Of a stretch of 38,599 nt of DNA, positions 32,682-38,599 are shown in pieces. Under the pieces are notes generated by a model that saw only the letters and a list, made by a program, of their open reading frames with translations, had not been told where the DNA came from and did not search any database. How positions within the stretch are numbered: the first letter of the stretch is position 1; the number at the start of each line of letters is the position of its first letter. Both the position numbers and the translations under genes were made by a program. This stretch comes from a bacterium UBP6_UBA1209 (GTDB lineage Bacteria; UBP6; UBA1177), in NCBI GenBank assembly GCA_002309575.1, contig DBXP01000021.1:373-38971 (forward strand), written 5' to 3'.

Positions 32682-32714
32682 CGGTGTTTGCGTGAGGAAA
32701 ATCCGCGAACACTG
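32682..32714. other. imperfect 11-bp inverted repeat in divergent intergenic region
   Basis: CGGTGTTTGCG (32682-32692) pairs with CGCGAACACTG (32704-32714), with two G-U wobbles and an 11-base loop. There is no T run, so it is not a classic terminator. It lies in the 269-base gap between pepT and the DUF1566 gene and could be an operator or part of an untranslated RNA. Confidence 0.4.
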
Positions 32715-32760
32715 AAGAGATCCTGCTTTCTTCAAGCTATTCGCAATTTTATTCAAAAAA

Positions 32761-32788
32761 TTGTCATGACAGCAAAACTCCTTAAGAT
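32761..32788 (+). promoter_or_regulatory. possible promoter of the CsgG-like/DUF1566 gene
   Basis: TTGTCA (32761-32766), a 16-base spacer and TAAGAT (32783-32788), about 40 bases before the ATG at 32830. Confidence 0.4.
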
Positions 32789-32829
32789 ATTGCGGTTTTT
32801 TTGATAATTCGTTTTTTGTGGAGAAAAAA

Positions 32830-34077
32830 ATGAAGAAAATCGTTGTTTTCTTTTTGGTTTTGGCCGTTTTCGGAACAAATTTCACTCTTTTTGCCGAAGA
32901 TGATGAAAAACAGAAACTTGCAGTCATGGAATTTGAGGATCAGAGTGGCCAACTTTCCAAAAAAATGCTTTCGAGTGCGACTGAATACATCCGCGGTGCA
33001 TTTGTCAGCACGAACAAGTATGTCGTTATCGCGAAAGAGCGGCAGGAAAAGGAGATGATCAAGGAGATGAAAAAGGAATCCTACAAAGCCTGCAACGACA
33101 AAAACTGCCAGATTCCGCTGGGACAGGCACTTTCGGCAGACACGATTCTTAGGACAACAATCACGTTTTTTGGCGGTTCCTACACAATTACATCAGAGCT
33201 TATTGACCTTGAAAAAGAGGCGACTATTATCGGCGCAACGCAGAAATTCAACGGCTCTGAACAGATGCTCATGGAGGCGCTTGACAAAATTGTTCTCCAG
33301 ATTGCCGGCAAAAAGGTTCAAAAGGAAAAACCAGTACAAAATTCTCAGGATCATGAAGCCTGCGAATACGCAAAACAGGATGCCACAGTATCGACATGGA
33401 AACAATATCTCGATGAATTTCCTAACGGAGAGTGTTCAACGGAAGCAGCGGAGGCGATAGACAAGCTGGCGTGCAGCCATGCGGAGAAAACCAATTCGAT
33501 AGAAGGCTGGGAATTCTATCTCAAACATCAATCCAAAGGAAAGTGCTCATTCAAAGCAAAAGCTGAAATCAAAAAATTGAAAAAAGAAAAAAAAGAAAAA
33601 GAACGGCAGGCTGTTGCTGCGAAAGCAGCTGCATATCTCAAAGAGCATAAAATTGGAACCCTTATATGGTCGGACCGCTCGTCAAACGAAATGAACTTGA
33701 ATGCGGCTAAACAATATTGTGCAAACCTTTCTGAAGGCGGCTATTCTGATTGGAGATTGCCGAATATTGATGAATTGAGAACAACAATAAAGAATTGTTC
33801 AAAAACTGAACCTGGGGGACAGTGCAAGGTCAGCGAGAAAAACAGATGTTTGGCGAAATGGTGCAAGGATAATTTTAAGGACTCGTGTGAGTGCAAATTC
33901 AGAGGAGACAACAACGGTGGTTATTATAGCAAGCTTGGGGATGATAATGTTGTGATTTGGTCTTCCTCTATTTTATCTCACGAAGGTTCAGAGGCATGGC
34001 GCGTGGATTTCAGATACGGCGGTCATGTGCAATACAACTATACGTCAAGCGAATTCTATGTTCGTTGTGTCAGGTAG
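32830..34077 (+). CDS. exported protein: CsgG/TolB-like domain, Cys repeats and DUF1566
   Basis: 415 residues. A signal peptide (1-22) precedes an N-terminal domain (about 28-160) that begins KLAVMEFEDQSG and holds CNDKNCQ, as in CsgG/FlgO/TolB-N-like proteins. Two 37-residue helical repeats follow: Cys178 to Cys215 and Cys202 to Cys239 are both spaced by 37, each repeat with W-x-x-Y-L. After a Lys/Glu-rich helix (about 244-270) comes one DUF1566 module (WSDRSSN, YCANLSEGGYSDWRLPN, IWSSS, YVRCVR) with a Cys-rich insert at 323-355. The ATG at 32830 has GGAG seven bases upstream; the GTG at 32818 overlaps it. The protein would be periplasmic or surface-located; its role is unknown. Confidence 0.8.
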   Translation: MKKIVVFFLVLAVFGTNFTLFAEDDEKQKLAVMEFEDQSGQLSKKMLSSATEYIRGAFVSTNKYVVIAKERQEKEMIKEMKKESYKACNDKNCQIPLGQALSADTILRTTITFFGGSYTITSELIDLEKEATIIGATQKFNGSEQMLMEALDKIVLQIAGKKVQKEKPVQNSQDHEACEYAKQDATVSTWKQYLDEFPNGECSTEAAEAIDKLACSHAEKTNSIEGWEFYLKHQSKGKCSFKAKAEIKKLKKEKKEKERQAVAAKAAAYLKEHKIGTLIWSDRSSNEMNLNAAKQYCANLSEGGYSDWRLPNIDELRTTIKNCSKTEPGGQCKVSEKNRCLAKWCKDNFKDSCECKFRGDNNGGYYSKLGDDNVVIWSSSILSHEGSEAWRVDFRYGGHVQYNYTSSEFYVRCVR

Positions 34078-34082
34078 GAGAT

Positions 34083-34104
34083 GGTCTTTGAGACCGCATT
34101 TTTA
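34083..34104 (+). terminator. terminator-like hairpin after the DUF1566 gene
   Basis: GGTCT (34083-34087) pairs with AGACC (34091-34095) over a 3-base loop, then GCA and a run of T, starting five bases after the stop codon. Confidence 0.5.
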
Positions 34105-34127
34105 GCGCAGCGTTAGCGAGCACTTTT

Positions 34128-34247
34128 GCCCGTCCTTTTAAAGGGGACGGGCGCTCCCTCTCCGTCATCAATGATGACACCTCCCCTTGAGTGGGAGGCA
34201 AGCTTGGCTCGCCCTTCGGGAGAGCTGTCGCGAAGCGACTGAGAGGG
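34128..34247. repeat. structured multi-hairpin intergenic element
   Basis: A perfect 8-bp hairpin (GCCCGTCC, 34128-34152) is followed by a closing stem CCCTCTC (34156-34162) with GAGAGGG (34241-34247). Inside it are four hairpins: GTCATCA/TGATGAC (34164-34178), CCTCCC/GGGAGG (34180-34198), GCTC-CCC/GGG-GAGC (34207-34225) and GTCGC/GCGAC (34227-34239). The wording (ccttcgggagagctgtcgcg, gcgaagcgactgagaggg) resembles short interspersed repeats I know from several gut and anaerobic bacteria. No reading frame is supported. It lies between two convergent genes. Confidence 0.7.
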
Positions 34248-34277
34248 CAGATGAAATTTTGCAATCTCTCCCCAGCT

Positions 34278-34889
34278 CTAAGCCAGCATCTTTTTTAGGC
34301 GGCCGTTTTCTTCGGCAAAACCCATCTTTAAGAGATATTTGCGGTGTATTTCGGATTTTGTGCTTGCAAAAAGCGCGGGAATGTGGTGAGAAGCGAGGTA
34401 TGCATAAAGATACTTGCCTGCCGAGCAGTCGCGGTAGACAGGTGTGGTGTAGTCGATCTTCACGTCGATCGAGCCGTCTTCATTTTTTATTCCGAGCAGG
34501 ATCCCTGCGTTATCCGAACCGTAGCAGACGAGATAGATTGCGTCGCACGGAGCGTTTTTATCGGCTTCGGGGAAGTATTTCTGAATGTCCTTTTCGTATA
34601 ATTTCCAGAAATAGTTGATTAAATATTTGTCGTTGTCCAGTTTCAGGACATAGTATTTTTTCTTGTTTTTGAAGAGTTTCGCAAGGTTGTAGATGTTGAT
34701 GAGGGCGAGGCAGAAGTTCATCGCAGCGGCAGGGTAGGAGGTGATGCAGAGTGCGTATCCTGTGAATATGAGGCTTCCGATCGTGTTGATGAATCTGAGC
34801 TTCACGACCGAAGTCATAAGCATAGATACGAGCACAAGCGCGGAGCCTACGTAACCGATTGCCTCGATGATGATTTTCGTGTTGTCCAT
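34278..34889 (-). CDS. YgjV-like inner membrane protein with GNAT-like C-terminal domain
   Basis: 203 residues. Three membrane segments (about 5-25, 31-50, 52-72) include GYVGSALVLVSMLMTS and SYPAAAMNFCLALINIYNL, matching the YgjV-type inner-membrane family. A cytosolic part follows that contains DAIYLVCYGSDNAGILLG and STKSEIHRKYLLKMGF. The 'KMGF' end and preceding strand pattern look like the last part of an acetyltransferase (GNAT) fold, but the acetyl-CoA-binding motif is not clear. Function is unknown. It starts 16 bases after queA, with GGAGGAG in front, and is the last gene of that operon, followed by the structured repeat. Confidence 0.7.
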   Translation of the reverse strand: MDNTKIIIEAIGYVGSALVLVSMLMTSVVKLRFINTIGSLIFTGYALCITSYPAAAMNFCLALINIYNLAKLFKNKKKYYVLKLDNDKYLINYFWKLYEKDIQKYFPEADKNAPCDAIYLVCYGSDNAGILLGIKNEDGSIDVKIDYTTPVYRDCSAGKYLYAYLASHHIPALFASTKSEIHRKYLLKMGFAEENGRLKKMLA

Positions 34890-34905
34890 ATTCTCCTCCG
34901 TCCGA

Positions 34906-35946
34906 TCAGATGATGAGCATAGAGTCGCCGTATGAGTAGAAACGGTATCTCTCTTCGACAGCCCGGCGGTAGGCCTCCATGATCAGCTCCTTGCCGGCAA
35001 AGGCCGAGATCATCATGAGGAGTGTGCTGCAGGGCAGGTGGAAGTTGGTCAGGATCGCGTCGGTAAAGCGGTATCTGTAGCCGGGATAGATGAAGATCGA
35101 GGTGTCGCGGTCGCTCGGATTTATGATTCCGGTTTCGCCGGCTGCGCTTTCGAGTGCCCGGACTGTCGTTGTGCCGATCGCAAGGATCCTTCTGCCGGCA
35201 GCCTTGCCGCTGTTGAGCCTGTTGGCCGTATCAGGCGTGATTATGAAGTGCTCGCTGTGCATTTTGTGGTCTTCGACGCGCTCTGCTTTTACTGGAAGAA
35301 AGGTGCCGAGCCCCACGTCAAGGATTATCTTTTCAACATGGCCTTGGGTTATATCTTTAGTTTTTTCAATAGTTTTATTGTCGAAGTGAAGGCCGGCGGT
35401 AGGCGCTGCGACAGAGCCGAGAGTCTCTGCGTAAACGGTCTGGTAGCTGACTCTGTCTTCGGGACGGCTCGACTTTTCGTTTCTTCTTTTGAGGATATAG
35501 GGCGGGAGAGGGATATCGCCGAACTTGTCAAGATACTCCATGATTTTGTCGCTTCCGAGTGAAAATCTTACGGTAGCGAACTGTTCGTTCCTTTCGATGA
35601 TTTCAGCGGTCAGACCGTTTTCAAAGAGAACTTTTTCGCCCTCGCCGATATGCTTGGAGCACTTCACCATGACGCTCCAGAGCTCGTCCCGCGACAGTTT
35701 GAGGAGCAGAAATTCGACCCTCCCGCCGCTCGGTCTTCTGCCGAAGATCCTGGCCGGGATGACCTTTGTCGAGTTGAATACGACGGTCGTCCGGCTGTCC
35801 AGAAAATCGCAGAAGTGATCGAAGGATGAGTGCAAAATTTCGCCTGTCGCACGTTTTACGACCATCATTTTGCCCGTTCCGCGGTCTGCGGGGGTGTCGG
35901 CAATAAGCTCCTCGGGGAGCGTGTAGTTGAATTCTCCGGTATCCAT
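34906..35946 (-). CDS. queA: S-adenosylmethionine:tRNA ribosyltransferase-isomerase
   Basis: Transfers and isomerises the ribosyl part of AdoMet onto preQ1-tRNA, giving epoxyqueuosine. The 346 residues match the family. Typical stretches are FNYTLPEELIADTPADRG at the start, GSVAAPTAGLHF, DVGLGTFLPVKAE, HSEHF, GTTTVRALES and TNFHLPCSTLLMMISAFAG near the end, closing with FYSYGDSMLI. AGAGGA precedes the ATG, eight bases after the DUF58 gene. No tgt or other queuosine gene is in the window. Confidence 0.96.
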   Translation of the reverse strand: MDTGEFNYTLPEELIADTPADRGTGKMMVVKRATGEILHSSFDHFCDFLDSRTTVVFNSTKVIPARIFGRRPSGGRVEFLLLKLSRDELWSVMVKCSKHIGEGEKVLFENGLTAEIIERNEQFATVRFSLGSDKIMEYLDKFGDIPLPPYILKRRNEKSSRPEDRVSYQTVYAETLGSVAAPTAGLHFDNKTIEKTKDITQGHVEKIILDVGLGTFLPVKAERVEDHKMHSEHFIITPDTANRLNSGKAAGRRILAIGTTTVRALESAAGETGIINPSDRDTSIFIYPGYRYRFTDAILTNFHLPCSTLLMMISAFAGKELIMEAYRRAVEERYRFYSYGDSMLII

Positions 35947-35954
35947 TTTTTCCT

Positions 35955-37244
35955 CTAAAGCCTTTTTTCGTAAAAAATCTGCCCTTTGCGGGTCAATCGT
36001 TCGCCTGTATAGAAAAGTGAAACTCCGGTCCCGGCGGCGGCTATCCGCTCTGCTGCGTCGTAGCGGGCGTCGTCGTAAACTGGTGTAAAGAAGAATACGT
36101 TCGACGAGTTGTTGCCGATGATCTCCTTTAATTTCACGTTGTTGTCGATTTTGACGGGGCTGCCTTCCGCGAACGCGAGCAGGTTGAGAAGCTCGTTGAG
36201 CGGCTTGGGCGCGTTTTCCGGAGTCTCAAAAATCTCTTCGCCTATCATCAGGAGCTGCGGGAGCCGGTTCTCTCTATCCAGCTGGAAGAGAAGCGACGCC
36301 GCGCCGGAAAGAAGCGGTTCGAAATCCTCGAAGTACCGCCCCGGGAAGGAGTTGTCGATGAAAAAGAGAGAGCCGGCATCGACATCCTTGTAGAACTCCT
36401 TTGTTTTGAGAGTGCCCGATTTGGCGCTCGATTTCCAGTGGATGTTGCGCAGGGAATCGCCCGGCATGAAGTCCCTGAGCGACTTCAGCTCGAAGCCGCT
36501 GCCCGTCTCCTGTGTTTCGCGGGTCTTTTCTCCGCCGGAGCTCCCCTCGGTCTGGAAGATCGAGCCCGTGTCAAATGGAATAATCTCTGGGAGCGCGACA
36601 AAACTTGAGTAATTTTCAATAATTATCCCTTTTTTGAAGATCCCGAAGAGCCCCTTTTTATAGATGTAAGCGCCGGAAAATCCTATCCTTCCGCGCCTTG
36701 CCGGAGTGAAGTTCGCGGAGAATGTCTGGACCTGCGAATCCGGCTTCACGCCGATCTCGGTCTCCGGATAATCGCCTCCGCGATTTTTCTGGATAAGCCA
36801 CTTCCAGCGGTAGTAGCCCATCATACGGTCAAAGCGGTTGCGTCTCTCTTCGCCGGGTTCTGGAGTCGTGTCGAAAACCTCGAAGCTGGGAGTCGGGCTG
36901 GCCGCGATCTCCTGGAAATAGAGGCGCCCTTTGAGAGGTCTCTGCGTATCTCTGACAGTGAGCGTGACATTGTAGCTGAAGCGTTTTCTGTTCTGGCAGC
37001 TTTCCGGCAGATAGCGTGTCATTTCGATTTTCGGAAGCCTGCCTGAAAGAGAGAGAGTATCTGCCAGGATCATCGCCAAAGCGATCGAAAACATCAGGAA
37101 CAGGTTGCTTGTCCGCATATTTACGAAGAGCAGAAGCGCGACGGCGACGATGCAGACAAATTTCCCGAAATTCGTGAATTTGCGGTCGATTTTTTCGTTG
37201 AACCGATATGTGCGAAGGTACCAGTCGAAATTCTTTTTCTTCAT
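35955..37244 (-). CDS. DUF58-family membrane-anchored protein
   Basis: 429 residues. Two membrane segments (about 28-42 and 47-63) are followed by beta-rich sequence. The DUF58 hallmark is at 257-276 (RDFMPGDSLRNIHWKSSAKS), then a von-Willebrand-factor-A-like fold (SLFFIDNSFPG). DUF58 proteins usually sit beside MoxR AAA ATPases; none is visible here. The ATG is only four bases after the T run of a strong terminator and there is no ribosome-binding sequence, so expression needs readthrough or an undetected internal start. The next in-frame ATG (residue 43) would lose the first membrane segment. Confidence 0.82.
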   Translation of the reverse strand: MKKKNFDWYLRTYRFNEKIDRKFTNFGKFVCIVAVALLLFVNMRTSNLFLMFSIALAMILADTLSLSGRLPKIEMTRYLPESCQNRKRFSYNVTLTVRDTQRPLKGRLYFQEIAASPTPSFEVFDTTPEPGEERRNRFDRMMGYYRWKWLIQKNRGGDYPETEIGVKPDSQVQTFSANFTPARRGRIGFSGAYIYKKGLFGIFKKGIIIENYSSFVALPEIIPFDTGSIFQTEGSSGGEKTRETQETGSGFELKSLRDFMPGDSLRNIHWKSSAKSGTLKTKEFYKDVDAGSLFFIDNSFPGRYFEDFEPLLSGAASLLFQLDRENRLPQLLMIGEEIFETPENAPKPLNELLNLLAFAEGSPVKIDNNVKLKEIIGNNSSNVFFFTPVYDDARYDAAERIAAAGTGVSLFYTGERLTRKGQIFYEKRL

Positions 37245-37248
37245 AAAT

Positions 37249-37282
37249 AAAAAAAACGCACAACCTCCGGAGAGGCTGTGCG
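37249..37282 (-). terminator. rho-independent terminator of the aldehyde dehydrogenase gene
   Basis: On the minus strand an 11-bp stem (37282-37272 with 37267-37257, one G-U pair, TCCG loop) is followed by eight T (37256-37249). It begins 25 bases after the stop codon of the upstream gene and its T run abuts the DUF58 start. Confidence 0.92.
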
Positions 37283-37306
37283 GAAAAGGGTTAAGAGCTT
37301 AAGCGG

Positions 37307-38599
37307 TTACTTTTCGCCAAGGAAGCTGTAAGTGTAGTCAAGAGGAGAAACGAGGCTCTCCTTGATTGCTCTCTGGCTTGTCCATCTGAGAAGGTTGACG
37401 CTGCTGCCAGCCTTGTCGTTGGTTCCGCTGCCTCTTGCGCCGCCGAAGGGCTGCTGGCCGACAACTGCACCGGTCGGTTTGTCGTTGATGTAGAAGTTGC
37501 CTGCGCAGTGTCTGAGTGCGTCTTCAGCCATAGCGACAGCCTTTCTGTCGTTTGCGAAGATCGAACCTGTGAGGGCGTACGGAGAAGTCTTGTCGCAGAG
37601 ATCCATCGTTTCGACGAATTTCTTGTCGTCATAGACGTAAACCGTGAGAACGGGTGCGAAGATCTCCTCTTCCATCGTTACGAAGTGCGGATCAAGTGCT
37701 TCGATGACTGTCGGCTGAATGAAGTATCCTTTCTTCTTGTCGCCGGTTCCGCCAACGACGATTTTTGCATCTTTCGACTTCTTAGCGGTGTTGATGTAGT
37801 TCATCGTGTTGTCGAAGCTGTTTTCGTCGATGACTGCGCCCATGTAGTTTCTGAAATCGGTTACGTCGCCGACTTTGATCGTGCTGATCATATCGCACAT
37901 TCTCTCTTTGATCTGCTTCCAAAGCGACTTCGGAACGTACATTCTCGAAGCTGCCGAGCATTTCTGGCCCTGATATTCGAAAGAACCTCTGACTGCCGCA
38001 ACTGCGACTTCATCAACGTTTGCCGAACTGTGGACGAATATGAAGTCCTTGCCGCCGGTCTCTCCGACGATTCTCGGATACGAGCGGTAGATGTCGATGT
38101 TGTTTGCCGATCTCTTCCAGATCGATTTGAAGACAGAGGTCGAACCTGTGAAGTGAAGACCTGCGAATTCCGGAGAATCAACAGCCGGATCGCCGATGCT
38201 GCCGCCGCGACCTGGAAGGAAGTTGATGACGCCGTCCGGAAGTCCTGCTTCCTGGAAGATCTTCATAAGGTAGTAGTTCGAAAGAAGAGCCGTTGAAGCC
38301 GGTTTCCAGAGAACTACGTTGCCCATAAGAGCCGGAGACATCGGAAGGTTTCCTGCGATAGAGGTGAAGTTGAAAGGAGTTACTGCGAGAACGAAGCCTT
38401 CGAGAGCTCTGAACTCTACGCGGTTCCATGTTCCTTTATCGTTGTGAAGATCCTGTCTGCGGTAGATCTCCTGCATATAGTGAGAATTGAAACGGCAGAA
38501 GTCGATGAGCTCGCAAGTCGAGTCTATCTCAGCCTGGTGGCAGGTCTTGCTCTGGTTGAGCATCGTAGCCGCGTTCATTTTGTAGCGGTATCTCTGCGA
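37307..38599 (-). CDS. pruA: L-glutamate gamma-semialdehyde (1-pyrroline-5-carboxylate) dehydrogenase, 5' end cut off
   Basis: NAD-dependent oxidation of glutamate semialdehyde to glutamate in proline breakdown. The frame is open to the right edge (SQRYRYK precedes the internal Met at 38578), and family members have about 100 more N-terminal residues, so this is a partial gene. Visible signatures are AATMLNQSK, HQAEIDSTCELIDF, AVTPFNFTSIAGNLP, the NAD-site FTGSTSVF, catalytic Glu in VGETGGKDF and catalytic Cys in YQGQKCSAASR. The C terminus has PFGGARGSGTNDKAGS, typical of P5C dehydrogenases. It ends in a strong terminator. No proline dehydrogenase gene is in the window. Confidence 0.93.
   Translation of the reverse strand, partial: SQRYRYKMNAATMLNQSKTCHQAEIDSTCELIDFCRFNSHYMQEIYRRQDLHNDKGTWNRVEFRALEGFVLAVTPFNFTSIAGNLPMSPALMGNVVLWKPASTALLSNYYLMKIFQEAGLPDGVINFLPGRGGSIGDPAVDSPEFAGLHFTGSTSVFKSIWKRSANNIDIYRSYPRIVGETGGKDFIFVHSSANVDEVAVAAVRGSFEYQGQKCSAASRMYVPKSLWKQIKERMCDMISTIKVGDVTDFRNYMGAVIDENSFDNTMNYINTAKKSKDAKIVVGGTGDKKKGYFIQPTVIEALDPHFVTMEEEIFAPVLTVYVYDDKKFVETMDLCDKTSPYALTGSIFANDRKAVAMAEDALRHCAGNFYINDKPTGAVVGQQPFGGARGSGTNDKAGSSVNLLRWTSQRAIKESLVSPLDYTYSFLGEK

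Overview
The window reads as chromosomal DNA of a Gram-negative, probably heterotrophic bacterium of moderate GC. The secreted proteins have deltaproteobacterial or Myxococcota-like traits: lipoproteins with Asp/Thr-rich stalks, a Cys-rich lipoprotein, a CFI-box-type membrane anchor, DUF1566 proteins, and an Omp85 protein with an unusually long periplasmic part. There is also an archaeal-type two-gene methylmalonyl-CoA mutase. The phylum is an inference; no rRNA or other definitive marker is present. I see no tRNA, CRISPR array, transposase or phage gene. Coding density is high and no gap exceeds about 270 bases.

Left third (1-13 kb). A truncated DUF1566 gene is followed by the B12-binding subunit of methylmalonyl-CoA mutase (minus strand). 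A plus-strand operon then runs asd, a CFI-box/beta-barrel fusion protein, a C25 (gingipain-like) lipoprotein protease and pyrD. It converges with a minus-strand operon speD, asnS, yciO, a degenerate P-type-ATPase-like membrane protein and a CPBP glutamic protease. speD has a good promoter and lies downstream of a Cys-rich lipoprotein gene that ends in a clear terminator.

Middle (13-23 kb). On the plus strand are a DHH phosphoesterase, rodA, an orphan HlyD-like adaptor, a 1063-residue exported coiled-coil protein and an OPT-family transporter. A three-copy 33-base tandem repeat lies between the transporter gene and the convergent large subunit of methylmalonyl-CoA mutase, which is about 20 kb from its partner subunit.

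Right third (23-38.6 kb). A tight minus-strand operon runs rluD-like, a receiver-like/acidic-repeat/PopZ-like protein, yqgF, yhbY, an Omp85 protein with about 6-7 POTRA domains, a GH13 lipoprotein and then the mutase. pepT lies upstream of it. A plus-strand gene for an exported CsgG/TolB-like + DUF1566 protein is followed by a hairpin-rich, multibranched intergenic repeat. The minus strand then carries a YgjV-like membrane protein with a GNAT-like tail, queA, a DUF58 protein and, cut by the window edge, 1-pyrroline-5-carboxylate dehydrogenase. A strong terminator sits directly against the DUF58 start codon.

Functionally the window mixes housekeeping genes (amino acid, pyrimidine, polyamine, tRNA and rRNA modification, cell shape) with cell-envelope and secreted proteins. 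The most unusual items are the catalytically dead-looking P-type ATPase relative beside a CPBP protease, the CFI-box/second-signal/beta-barrel fusion, the receiver-like protein with repeated linear motifs and a PopZ-like tail, and the structured repeat at 34.1 kb.
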